Made by a program: the position numbers and the translations under genes
Shown: piece by piece, positions 46,547 to 55,321 of the stretch
Position numbering within the stretch: position 1 is the stretch's first letter
Layout of the letters: each line of letters begins with the position of its first letter
Notes under the pieces: generated by a model
Database searches by the model: none
What the model saw: only the letters and a program-made list of their open reading frames with translations
What the model was told of the DNA's origin: nothing
NCBI GenBank assembly: GCA_045110475.1
Contig: JBGCGC010000010.1
Span: forward strand, 53,254-117,253
DNA: 64,000 nucleotides
Source: Granulosicoccus sp045110475
GTDB taxonomy: Bacteria > Pseudomonadota > Gammaproteobacteria > Granulosicoccales > Granulosicoccaceae
Reading direction: 5' to 3'

Positions 46547-47690
46547 GATTGGCCTCTATGAATTCCAGATTGAGATCCTGCCCCAGTCCCGGTGTATCTC
46601 GACAGATGACAAAGCCATTCGCATCCATTTCATCATCAATGCGATTCTGATAATCCTTGGGTTTGTCATAGTCCACGAACGGATGCAATAGACCGCGCTC
46701 GTAGTAGTGCGTGTTGGGAATGGCCGCGGCAACCGCCAGGTTGCCTGCACCGGTTCCGTGAATCTCGCAAGACATGTGGAAACTCTCTGCCAGTTTGGCG
46801 GTTTTCATGGCAGGCCCGATACCACCAACATCCCAGACACCGGTGCGCAACATGTCGCAAGCCCCCTTTGACGCCCATTCTGCACGTGTCCAGTGCTTAC
46901 CTGTCATCGACTCCGGACCCAGTATGTTAAGGCTTGGGGTACGACTTGTGAGCCATTGATAAGAGGACAGCGAAGCCTCTTCCATCATCTCTTCTATCCA
47001 GAAATAATTTAGCTCTTCGAGTCGTTGACACAACCACAGCGAATCAGTGCGTGAATACCAGTGACTCGGATCAAGCATCAACGGTATGTCTGGTCCGACA
47101 GCTTCTCGAACAGCAGCGCAGGCCGTGTAGTCCATCTTGACGTTCGGTGCCCCCGGAATCGGTGGCATCCATGTATGCAGCTTGATGGCCTTGTAACCGC
47201 GCTCATTAACCAGCCATTGCGAATAGCGTGCGTAGTCGTCGGGCGTGGCAAGGCCATTCTCCAGATCGTCACCACACATGGTTGATCCATAGGCGGGCAG
47301 ACGATCACGATAGCCACCCAGTAGCTTCCAGACGGGTTGGCCGCTTGCCTTGCCGATAAGATCCCAAAGGGCAAGTTCCACGGCGCACAGCGTCCTGTCA
47401 GTGAGCTTTGTAGCACTACCGCGTTGCCATTTGTACATGCCCTGCCACAAGGCCTCATGACGTAGTGGATCGTTACCCAGTAAAACCGGTCGAACGAATT
47501 TTTCCAGCAAGGGCTCTTCAACATCACCGACACGGGAGATAACGTGACCGCTTGTACCATCATCACAACTGATGGTCAGTAGTGCGCTCTGGCCACGTCC
47601 TTCAGGTCCCGGATGGGTATGGCCATCCGTGTCACGAATGGTATTCGTACTATGGGCGAATATCGTTGCCTGTATTTTTTCAATTTTCAT
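46539..47690 (-). CDS. Enolase-superfamily dehydratase/racemase with KxH motif
   Basis: 383 residues. The acid/base site reads Lys170-x-His172 (AIKLHTW) instead of the usual KxK. Metal ligands are visible in LMLDPSHWY, FWIEEMMEE and LGPESMTG, and a late His sits in CEIHGTGAGNLA. The N-terminal cap (HSTNTIRDTDGHTHPGPEG) is distinctive. It is a mandelate racemase/dehydratase-subgroup enzyme of unassigned substrate; context points to an acid sugar. It overlaps both neighbours (esterase by 11 bases, GlucD-like by 8). Confidence 0.86.
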   Translation of the reverse strand: MKIEKIQATIFAHSTNTIRDTDGHTHPGPEGRGQSALLTISCDDGTSGHVISRVGDVEEPLLEKFVRPVLLGNDPLRHEALWQGMYKWQRGSATKLTDRTLCAVELALWDLIGKASGQPVWKLLGGYRDRLPAYGSTMCGDDLENGLATPDDYARYSQWLVNERGYKAIKLHTWMPPIPGAPNVKMDYTACAAVREAVGPDIPLMLDPSHWYSRTDSLWLCQRLEELNYFWIEEMMEEASLSSYQWLTSRTPSLNILGPESMTGKHWTRAEWASKGACDMLRTGVWDVGGIGPAMKTAKLAESFHMSCEIHGTGAGNLAVAAAIPNTHYYERGLLHPFVDYDKPKDYQNRIDDEMDANGFVICRDTPGLGQDLNLEFIEANRV

Positions 47691-48636
47691 TCGCGGTACC
47701 TTTGTTCATGATGGCTGCCAGCTTTTGGGAAGCCTGCGATAGCGAAGTACGGGCTGACGGTAAGGTTCGCCCACGATTAATATACCCATGAGTGACGCCC
47801 GGCTCGATCCAGAAATCAACGTCCACGGCAACATCACGCAGGTGTTTGTGCAAACGCTCGCTGTCGCTACGCAAAACATCGCATTGCGCAGCAACCATGA
47901 TGGTGTGTGGAATTCCTTCCAGTTGAGCGTGCAACGGCGTAACCAATGGGTCGGTCAGACGACGTTTCAAAGGATCATAGAGCTGGAAAAGCTCCTGCAT
48001 TCTTGCCCGGCTTAGCCCGGGCCCATCAGCGTACAACTGGTAACTGGGCGTTTCAAAGTCGTCGTCAAAAACCCCGTAAAACAACAACAAGGCCTTAAAG
48101 TCGGCTCTGTCAAGCGACAGCGCCGTTGATAACGCAAGGTTGGCCCCAGCAGATGCACCACCTATTGCCACACATTGCGTTTCGAGATCAACCGGCCCCC
48201 TGCCTGCCATCAGCCACTGTACTGCCGCCTTGCAATCCTCAAGTCCCGCAGGATAGGGATGATCCGGTGCCAGTCTGTAGCTGATACTGAAAACATGACA
48301 ACCGGATTGCGAAGCCAGTGCTCGAGCCGCCGGCTCATTCAAGTCGATACTGCCGCCCACCCAGCCGCCGCCGTGGACATACACCAGCACCGGTGCAGAT
48401 GACGCCGAGGCGCGATAAAGCCGGTAATGCTGTTGCTGGCCGGCAGCACCCGGATAACAGCCCTCTTCAGTAGCGTAGACCTCATCGGCACCAACAGCCC
48501 AGAACTGCGCGGTGGCGATCGGACCCAGTGGTGCCAGCCGGGCCGTCTCATTAATTGTTTCAAGCATTCCCGGTGCGAAATCAATGGCAGTTTCACAGCG
48601 TGATGAATCAGTGTTGGACATGGTCATTGTTTTCAC
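47680..48636 (-). CDS. Alpha/beta hydrolase of the HSL (GDSAG/esterase) family
   Basis: 318 residues. Oxyanion-hole motif VHGGGWVGG, nucleophile elbow GGASAGANL, and catalytic His in VTHGYINRG; the Asp is likely in AQCDVLRSD. These are the features of hormone-sensitive-lipase-like carboxylesterases. In this operon it may remove acetyl or other ester groups from imported sugars or open lactones; that is inference. GTG start overlaps the ATPase stop (GTGA); ATGs at 48627 and 48621 are alternatives. Confidence 0.88.
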   Translation of the reverse strand: MKTMTMSNTDSSRCETAIDFAPGMLETINETARLAPLGPIATAQFWAVGADEVYATEEGCYPGAAGQQQHYRLYRASASSAPVLVYVHGGGWVGGSIDLNEPAARALASQSGCHVFSISYRLAPDHPYPAGLEDCKAAVQWLMAGRGPVDLETQCVAIGGASAGANLALSTALSLDRADFKALLLFYGVFDDDFETPSYQLYADGPGLSRARMQELFQLYDPLKRRLTDPLVTPLHAQLEGIPHTIMVAAQCDVLRSDSERLHKHLRDVAVDVDFWIEPGVTHGYINRGRTLPSARTSLSQASQKLAAIMNKGTANEN

Positions 48637-50324
48637 GCATCTTCACGATAACGGTGTCGTGTTCGTGTGCCACGTTGTGTAGGGTCAGAAATAGGCACCG
48701 ATGACAACAAGGCTTGCGTGTAAGGATGCTGTGGGTCGGTGATGATTTGCTCGGTCTCACCGATTTCCACGATCCGGCCCTGATACATGACGGCGACACG
48801 ATCACAGAAGTAACGAATCACAGCCATATCATGTGAAATGAAGACAAATGAAAGACCCATATCAGCCTGAAGTCCCAGCAACAGATCCAGCACCTGAGTA
48901 CGAATCGATACATCGAGCGCTGATGTGGGTTCGTCCGCGATGATCAATCTGGGTTCCAGTGCAATGGCTCGGGCCACAACGATTCGCTGACGCTGCCCAC
49001 CAGAGAACGCGTGTGGGTATCGTTCCATCATGGCTGGATCAAGTCCCACTTCAGTGAGTAGCCTGGCGACTCTATCTTCAAGCTCGCTGCCTGTTGCAAT
49101 ACCGTTGACATAGAGTGGCTCGGCGACAATCTGCTTGACTGTCATTCGCGGATTGAGTGAGGCGAATGGATCCTGAAAAATCATCCTGATCTGCTTTCTA
49201 TACGGTTGAAGTTGACCTGCACTCGCCTTCGTCAGATCGGTACCGTCGTAGCGAATAGTGCCAGCAGTGGGCTCATAGACGCGGCTTATGCAACGACCAA
49301 CTGTCGTCTTGCCAGAACCACTCTCACCGACGATACCCAGTGCCTCGCCTTTACGCAGCGAGAAGCTCACACCATCAACCGCCCTCGTGGTACTGCTTAC
49401 CCTTTGCATAAAGCCTTCACGCTTTTCAAAGTGCAGCGCCAGGTCGTTTACTTCTAATAGAATATTCGCATCGTGGGCGGGTCTGTGTTTCAAGGGTGCT
49501 GGCTCATCAAGTCGCTTGATTGAGCTGAGCAACCGGTGCGTATACGGGTGTTGTTGATGTGCAAAGAGAGCGAGTGTTTCACCGTGCTCTACCACATGAC
49601 CTTTTTCCATGACGATGACATCATCCGCAATTTCCGCCACCACACCCATGTCGTGGGTGATGAACATGATGGACATTCCTCTGTCGCGCTGCAGATTGCC
49701 CATCAGATCGATGATCTCAGCCTGCGTGGTGACATCCAGCGCCGTGGTAGGCTCATCGGCAATTAAAACATCCGGTTCGCAACTGAGAGCCATCGCAATC
49801 ATCGCCCGTTGGCGCATTCCACCGGAGAATTCGAACGCATATTTGTCCAGCGCTTTTTCTGGCTCAGGTATTTCTACCTGTTCCAGCAGTTTCTTCGCGA
49901 CATCTCGCGCCTCTTTCTTGCTGAAGGGGCGGTGCAAGCGTATGGCCTCGATAATCTGGCTACCGATCGTATGCACCGGAGACAGAGAGCTCATGGGCTC
50001 CTGAAAAATCATGCCAATGTGCCCGCCACGAATCTTGCGTATCTGTTTACCGCGTGAATCAAGACTGGCAAGATCAACACTTGCGCCGCCGTGTGGCTGA
50101 AACATGATCTTGCCGCCGTGAATAGCGCCCGGCCTTGGAACCATATTGAGTATGGCTCGGGCGGTTACTGATTTTCCCGATCCGCTTTCACCCACCACAG
50201 CCGTTGTCTTGCCACGTTGCAGATCGAACGATACATCGTGCAGTACCTGCACGATACCTTTACGCGATCCGAATCCGACATTCAGGTTTTGAATCGACAG
50301 GATAGGCGTGTTATCAGTGTCCAT
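48633..50324 (-). CDS. Fused double ABC ATPase (importer 2)
   Basis: 563 residues from the ATG at 50324 (MDTDNTPILSIQNLNV); an earlier frame start at 50354 adds ten residues. Domain 1: GESGSGKSVTA, SGGMRQR, VLIADEPTTALD. Domain 2: GESGSGKTT, SGGQRQR, LIIADEPTSALD. A second copy of the same DppD-DppF fusion design as importer 1, but clearly diverged. It energises the permease pair upstream in the operon and overlaps the DppC-type gene by 11 bases. Confidence 0.95.
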   Translation of the reverse strand: MDTDNTPILSIQNLNVGFGSRKGIVQVLHDVSFDLQRGKTTAVVGESGSGKSVTARAILNMVPRPGAIHGGKIMFQPHGGASVDLASLDSRGKQIRKIRGGHIGMIFQEPMSSLSPVHTIGSQIIEAIRLHRPFSKKEARDVAKKLLEQVEIPEPEKALDKYAFEFSGGMRQRAMIAMALSCEPDVLIADEPTTALDVTTQAEIIDLMGNLQRDRGMSIMFITHDMGVVAEIADDVIVMEKGHVVEHGETLALFAHQQHPYTHRLLSSIKRLDEPAPLKHRPAHDANILLEVNDLALHFEKREGFMQRVSSTTRAVDGVSFSLRKGEALGIVGESGSGKTTVGRCISRVYEPTAGTIRYDGTDLTKASAGQLQPYRKQIRMIFQDPFASLNPRMTVKQIVAEPLYVNGIATGSELEDRVARLLTEVGLDPAMMERYPHAFSGGQRQRIVVARAIALEPRLIIADEPTSALDVSIRTQVLDLLLGLQADMGLSFVFISHDMAVIRYFCDRVAVMYQGRIVEIGETEQIITDPQHPYTQALLSSVPISDPTQRGTRTRHRYREDA

Positions 50325-51459
50325 AAGGATCCGCCGCATCGCGCATGCCATCACCCAGAAAATTGAACATCAGTACAGCAACGACAACGAATCCGCCGGG
50401 TATGAACAGCCAAGGTGCCTGACTGATCGAACGAATGTTCTGCGCCTCTTTCAACAGGACACCCCAGGACAAGGCGGGCGGTTGCAGTCCCAGCCCCAGA
50501 AAAGACAGACCGGTTTCTGCCAGAATCATCAACGGTATGGCCAGAGTTAGTGAGGCAATGATGTGACTGGTCAACGATGGCAGCATATGGCGAAATATAA
50601 TCCGCGATTCAGTTGCACCATCCAGCCGTGCAGCGACGACAAAGTCATCGTTTTTCATCGACAGGAAACGCCCTCGCACAACACGCCCCAACTCGGTCCA
50701 GCCAACCAGACTGACAATCAGTGTAATTACAAAATATTGCTGATAGATCGGCCATGACGATGGCAGTGAAGCAGCCAGAGCCAGCCAGATGGGTATGGTG
50801 GGCAAAGACAGTACAAATTCTATGACGCGCTGGATAATCGCATCAGTTCGGCCACCGTAGTATCCCGACAATCCGCCAAGCACAATGCCGAGCACCAGTG
50901 AAATGGCAACCCCGACCAGGCCGATGGACATGGAGACGCGCGTCCCGTACATCACTCGGCTGAACATATCCCGACCCAGTCTGTCAGCACCGAACAGGAA
51001 GAATTTGTCACGGGGTTTTTCCGTTGCCAGCAAATGTAAATCACTTTCCCATATACCCCACATCTTGTAGGTTGAGCCTTTGCCGAAAAGTGTCAGGTAG
51101 ACCTTTTCATCCGTTGGCACGTACGTGATCTTCAATGAATCAGGATCACGTTGTCGATCGGCCTTGAATACGTGGGGCCTGAATGACCAGCCATCCTCCT
51201 GGTGGTCAATAAAGTGAATCATCTGCGGAGGATGAAAAACGGCACGACGATTTTGTTTGGTTGGATTGTCCGGTGCAATAAACTCTGCAAACAGCGACAT
51301 GAAGTACATCAGACCAATCACCCAGAGCCCAAGTATGGCTAGCTTGTGTCGCTTGAAAGCCCACCAGGTAAGCTGCCATTGGGACGCAATGGCAACTTTA
51401 TCCACAGGTTTGGTTGCGTCCAGATCGATACTGGTGTCGCTGGTGGTAGCGCTACTCAT
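50314..51459 (-). CDS. ABC permease, DppC/OppC-type with long periplasmic insertion (importer 2)
   Basis: 381 residues, ~80 longer than importer 1's counterpart. The extra length is a periplasmic segment of about 100 residues (66-165) after helix one (LAILGLWVIGLMYFMSLFAEF), containing VFHPPQMIHFID and FGKGSTYKMWG. This insertion is known in permeases for sugar-type family 5 importers. The core keeps LFGADRLGRDMFSRVMYG, the coupling loop VVAARLDGATESRIIFRHMLPS and TGLSFLGLGLQPPALSWG. Confidence 0.93.
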   Translation of the reverse strand: MSSATTSDTSIDLDATKPVDKVAIASQWQLTWWAFKRHKLAILGLWVIGLMYFMSLFAEFIAPDNPTKQNRRAVFHPPQMIHFIDHQEDGWSFRPHVFKADRQRDPDSLKITYVPTDEKVYLTLFGKGSTYKMWGIWESDLHLLATEKPRDKFFLFGADRLGRDMFSRVMYGTRVSMSIGLVGVAISLVLGIVLGGLSGYYGGRTDAIIQRVIEFVLSLPTIPIWLALAASLPSSWPIYQQYFVITLIVSLVGWTELGRVVRGRFLSMKNDDFVVAARLDGATESRIIFRHMLPSLTSHIIASLTLAIPLMILAETGLSFLGLGLQPPALSWGVLLKEAQNIRSISQAPWLFIPGGFVVVAVLMFNFLGDGMRDAADPYGH

Positions 51460-52438
51460 ATTTGACTCTGGGATCGAGAAGTACCAGCAAGATGTCAGAT
51501 AACAACATACCGATGATGGTTAACGAACTCAGCAACAGTACAAACGCTCCGGCAAGATACATATCCTGTGCAAGCAAGGCCTGCAACATCAACGGCCCGG
51601 CAGTGGGCAGGCTCAATACGATGGCAGTGACCACGGCACCAGACACCAGATTAGGCAGTATCCAGCCAATGGTTGATACAAACGGGTTTAGCGCAACACG
51701 CACTGGATATTTCATGATCAACGAAAACTCACTCATGCCCTTGGCTCGCGCAGTATCGACATACGGCTTGTCCAGCTCATCCAGCAGGTTGGCGCGCATG
51801 ATTCGGATGAGGCTGGCGGTGGCACCGGTACCAAGAACAAATATGGGTAACCACAAGTGCGATAAAAGATCCTTGAATTTGGCCCAGTCCCAGGGAGCAT
51901 TTTTGTATTCGGAGCTGAACAGCCCTCCCACATCGGTACCGAAATGCACAACACCGATATACATAAGTATCAAAGCCAACAGAAAATTAGGGGTTGCCAG
52001 TCCGATAAAACCGATGGTGGTTACTATGTAATCGCCAATGGAATATTTGCGAACAGCCGAATAGATGCCAATAGGTAGCGCAATTGCCCAGGTGAACAAC
52101 AAGGTTGCCAGTGACAGACAGAGCGTCAGGCCCATCCGTTCCCAGACAAGATCCGAGACAGGTTGGCGCCATTCGAAGCTCATGCCAAAATCGCCTTGCA
52201 ACAGGTTGGCTACCCATTTGAAATACTGAACATACAGGGGTTGATCAAGACCAAATCGCTCGCGAAGGTTGGCTACGGAGGCCTGATCAAGAATCTCGTT
52301 GGATTCACCGAGTTTGGCAATATAGGTGGTCAGGTAGTCACCGGGAGGTGCCTGGATCAGCACGAAAGCGACAATGGATACCGCAAACAGAAACGGAATC
52401 ATCCAGAATACACGCTTGAGTATATAGCGCCAGATCAT
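51452..52438 (-). CDS. ABC permease, DppB/OppB-type (importer 2)
   Basis: 328 residues with six helices starting at 9-30 (VFWMIPFLFAVSIVAFVLIQ). The periplasmic stretch has LRERFGLDQPLYVQYFKWVANLLQGDFG, and the coupling loop is VDTARAKGMSEFSLIMKYPVRVALNP. Ends in LLDPRVKYE. It overlaps the DppC-type gene by eight bases. A 98-base gap with an inverted repeat separates it from the binding-protein gene. Confidence 0.94.
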   Translation of the reverse strand: MIWRYILKRVFWMIPFLFAVSIVAFVLIQAPPGDYLTTYIAKLGESNEILDQASVANLRERFGLDQPLYVQYFKWVANLLQGDFGMSFEWRQPVSDLVWERMGLTLCLSLATLLFTWAIALPIGIYSAVRKYSIGDYIVTTIGFIGLATPNFLLALILMYIGVVHFGTDVGGLFSSEYKNAPWDWAKFKDLLSHLWLPIFVLGTGATASLIRIMRANLLDELDKPYVDTARAKGMSEFSLIMKYPVRVALNPFVSTIGWILPNLVSGAVVTAIVLSLPTAGPLMLQALLAQDMYLAGAFVLLLSSLTIIGMLLSDILLVLLDPRVKYE

Positions 52439-52462
52439 GTTATCGAGCTCGGGGAAGAGGCA

Positions 52463-52514
52463 TCCGGCCTGAACCTTTCAAAGAGTATTCTCCCTTGATT
52501 TGATTCAGACCGGA
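52463..52514 (-). promoter_or_regulatory. Inverted repeat between binding protein and permease (importer 2)
   Basis: TCCGGCCTGAA (52463-52473) faces TTCAGACCGGA (52504-52514), 10 of 11 pairs with a 30-base loop. No T-run. Its position in the gap matches the hairpin in importer 1, so a shared role in unequal expression of binding protein and permease is likely. Confidence 0.6.
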
Positions 52515-52536
52515 CACACAGCCACCTACTTGGTGA

Positions 52537-54447
52537 TTAGTTTGCGAAGAAGTAAGTCGGTGGGAGAGTTGGACCCGGATCTGGATACATCCACGACGAT
52601 GGAATAATGTCGGGGACATTTCTCAGATTTTTGTTGACTACACCGATAAGATTCGGTGCCAGCGACACGCCAATAATCTCCATCTCATCAGCAGCCAGTT
52701 GATGGATCTCGCGGAACAAATCGTTCGCCTTGTCCGGATCAGGCTCTTTCTTGAACTCGTCATACAGAGAAAGGCGTTGTTGCATCGATTCTGAAGGCTC
52801 TTCTCCGTCTTTGCCGTTGGTCAGATACCAGCGCGCCCAGGGAATGGCGTACCAGCTCGCCTGAGGATGCACCGCCAGAACATCGCGTGGAGAGAGCGTT
52901 GGATCAAGCCCTCCGGGGGCACCCCAGACCATCGCATCATGCTCATTGGCCTCGCCACGTGAGTAGTAGATTGACCGCTCGACTGAATTGGACGTGAGTT
53001 CGACACCCAGCTCTGCCCAATGCTCCTTGATGATCTCAAGGTTGTCGCCCCAGTCAGGCTGTTCAGCACCGGTATAGTCAATGTTGAAGCTGAAGCGGCT
53101 ACCATCGGACAGTAAGCGGTAGTCTTCATCGTCACGCTGATCATAGCCTGCGGCATCCAGCATCTCATTGGCACGGTCAGGATCATATTCGGTGAACTGG
53201 CGACCAAGCTGCTCGTTGTACAGAAAGTGCGTGGGACGAGGACCGATTTGCCAGGCCTCCCCTACTCCCTGATAAACGATGTCGATAATCTCCTCACGAT
53301 CAATACCTAAAGACAAGGCAGTTCTTACGTCCTTGTTTCTTATGGCTTCTCGCTTCGCAGGGTCCTTGTGCGTATGATTGAAGTGAATCGCCATGGTATT
53401 CGAGCTGGAGTTATCCAGTTCAAACAGCTTGAACCCATTCTTGTCTGCAGCTTCTGACAGCACAGGCTTGTTAGCCAGGTTACTGAGTCGACGGCGCTGC
53501 ATATCGATATTGCCGGCTACCGCTTCCAGAAGCAGGGTCTGATTATCTGCAGCAACCCCCATCTGCAGCTTATCGATGTACGGAAGCTGGTTACCTTCGG
53601 TATCGACCTGCCAGAAGTACGGATTGCGTTCCATGACAACCTGTGTCGCACCAGCCGTATAACTTTCATCCGTTACGATCCATGGATCCAGAGTCGGGCG
53701 CTCAGGGTTGGCCCAGCGGTTAGGTGCCTCCACTTCTCCACACTTCAGACGAAACAGGCTTGGCCAGTCTTCCACTGCTTCGGTGGCATCGACCATGGAC
53801 TGGACATCAGGGTTGTATTTCGGGTGAAACTGACTGCAGTAATGCTTGGCCCACAGGACTGGTTCCTGTGCCAGCGGTGTAGCCAACTCTGTCAGAAAGG
53901 TTCCATAGGGCGCCGCGAACTTGAGCGTCACCGTAGCGTCATCGACTTTCGTCGCTGTCATGGTACTACCATCGATCACAAATCGAGCGGGTGCATTGGG
54001 ATAGAACTCTTCGTTGCCCAGTAAATCCTCGACAAAAAACATGATGTCATCCGCGGTAAACGGCGCACCATCAGACCACTTCATGCCTTCGCGTAGAGAG
54101 AAGGTAAATTCGGTACCCTCGTCGTTAATCGTCCAGCTCTCAGCCAGATTGGGTTGAACGGCAGAGAAATCCGGATTCCAGCGCGTCAGACCTTGAGGGC
54201 TGACAATTCGCAATATGGAGTTGTGGTCATTGGAGCCTCCCAGAACGCGGCGCAAGGTACCGCCGTAGGTACCGATTTCATTCAGGGGTTCAATGACTTC
54301 AGGATTTGTCGGCAGTCGTTCGGCAAGCGGCGGCAATGTGCCGTCAGCGACCATCTGTTCCAAGGCTGGCGCTTGACCAGCATTGACGTTCATGGATAGC
54401 GACAAAGCTGAAGCCAGCAATGTCAGGGACCCTTTCATTTTCATCAT
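52537..54447 (-). CDS. ABC substrate-binding protein, large family 5 (importer 2)
   Basis: 636 residues, larger than importer 1's protein (501), the size seen for family 5 proteins that bind sugars or oligosaccharides. Signal peptide ends in SMNVNAGQA. Features: GTYGGTLRRVLGGSNDHN, WTINDEGTEFTFSLREGMKWSDGAPFTADD-type stretch (here in two parts), and DVRTALSLGIDREEIIDIV. Two tandem ATGs follow a GGAGGAGA ribosome site. First gene of a nine-gene minus-strand operon running to the DapA-family gene; divergent from the GntR regulator. Confidence 0.93.
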   Translation of the reverse strand: MMKMKGSLTLLASALSLSMNVNAGQAPALEQMVADGTLPPLAERLPTNPEVIEPLNEIGTYGGTLRRVLGGSNDHNSILRIVSPQGLTRWNPDFSAVQPNLAESWTINDEGTEFTFSLREGMKWSDGAPFTADDIMFFVEDLLGNEEFYPNAPARFVIDGSTMTATKVDDATVTLKFAAPYGTFLTELATPLAQEPVLWAKHYCSQFHPKYNPDVQSMVDATEAVEDWPSLFRLKCGEVEAPNRWANPERPTLDPWIVTDESYTAGATQVVMERNPYFWQVDTEGNQLPYIDKLQMGVAADNQTLLLEAVAGNIDMQRRRLSNLANKPVLSEAADKNGFKLFELDNSSSNTMAIHFNHTHKDPAKREAIRNKDVRTALSLGIDREEIIDIVYQGVGEAWQIGPRPTHFLYNEQLGRQFTEYDPDRANEMLDAAGYDQRDDEDYRLLSDGSRFSFNIDYTGAEQPDWGDNLEIIKEHWAELGVELTSNSVERSIYYSRGEANEHDAMVWGAPGGLDPTLSPRDVLAVHPQASWYAIPWARWYLTNGKDGEEPSESMQQRLSLYDEFKKEPDPDKANDLFREIHQLAADEMEIIGVSLAPNLIGVVNKNLRNVPDIIPSSWMYPDPGPTLPPTYFFAN

Positions 54448-54501
54448 TCTCCTCCGGGATCGATGATTGTGTCGAGGTTACAACTTTTCACACTAGCGAA
54501 T

Positions 54502-54516
54502 ATTTGTCAAACAAAT
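54502..54516. promoter_or_regulatory. FadR-type operator palindrome
   Basis: ATTTGTCAAACAAAT contains TTGTCAAACAA, an exact fit to the FadR-subfamily consensus TNGTNNNACNA. It is extended by CTAGC (54493-54497) and GCTAG (54520-54524) in near-symmetry around the same centre. It lies in the 116-base divergent promoter region between the binding-protein operon and the regulator gene, 55 bases from the former's start and 47 from the latter's. Confidence 0.75.
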
Positions 54517-54563
54517 TATGCTAGGTTGTAATAAATTCGATATTCATAAAAGTTAGCAACGAC

Positions 54564-55316
54564 ATGCCCTCGCGACCGGAAAAACCGGAAAAACCGGAAA
54601 CTTCGCCCACCGATAAAAAAAACCCAGGCACATCTGCAGGCCAGAAACTTGAGTGGCAAGTACACGATGGTTTGTTGGCCAGAATTCGAAACGGCGCGTA
54701 CCAGTTGGGCCAACGCCTGCCCAGCGAAACATCGTTAGCCACCGAATTCGGTGTCTCCAGACCCATCATCCGCAACGCACTGGCACGATTACGCGAAAGC
54801 GGCCTGGTCATCTCACGACAGGGGGCAGGATCGTACGTCTGCAACGGTGAGCAACCGCAACCCTCAGGATTCGGCCAGCTTGGTAGCATCGAGGATATCT
54901 CCTGCTACTTCGGTTACCGCAAACTGATCGAATGCGAAAGCGCTGCACAAGCCACCAAACACGCAACACCAGCCAGCATAAAAAAGTTAAGGTCAATCAT
55001 TGATGATATGGACAAACTGATCGAAGCTGACAGCGTAACGGTCGACCCCGATGTACGGTTCCATATGGCTATTGCCGAACTATCGGGGAATCGTTTTCTG
55101 GTGGATTCTCTGGATATGCTGCGTCCGCACACCTATTTTATCGGCAAGTTCGTTCGTGGGCTGGACAATAAATGGTACCGCAAGGGCAAACGCGTCATGA
55201 GCACAGAACACCAGGATATTGTTACTGCTATCGAGTCAGGTGATTCGATAGCAGCCTCGGCGCGCATGCTCAAACACCTGAGCTCATCCGAGCAACGCAT
55301 CTTCAAGGGACAATAA
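54564..55316 (+). CDS. GntR/FadR-family regulator (FCD domain) of the sugar-acid locus
   Basis: 250 residues. A Pro/Glu/Lys-rich N-terminal tail encoded by a nine-base repeat (residues 3-12), a winged HTH (LPSETSLATEFGVSRPIIRNALARLRESGLV as a whole spans ~50-85), and an FCD effector domain with metal/carboxylate ligands likely at Asp and His in DPDVRFHMAIAELSGN and the late His in STEHQDIVTAIESGD. Regulators of this type respond to sugar acids such as uronates or aldonates. The FadR-type palindrome upstream suggests autoregulation and control of the divergent operon. The lactonase gene begins six bases after its stop. Confidence 0.92.
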   Translation: MPSRPEKPEKPETSPTDKKNPGTSAGQKLEWQVHDGLLARIRNGAYQLGQRLPSETSLATEFGVSRPIIRNALARLRESGLVISRQGAGSYVCNGEQPQPSGFGQLGSIEDISCYFGYRKLIECESAAQATKHATPASIKKLRSIIDDMDKLIEADSVTVDPDVRFHMAIAELSGNRFLVDSLDMLRPHTYFIGKFVRGLDNKWYRKGKRVMSTEHQDIVTAIESGDSIAASARMLKHLSSSEQRIFKGQ

Positions 55317-55321
55317 ACGCC

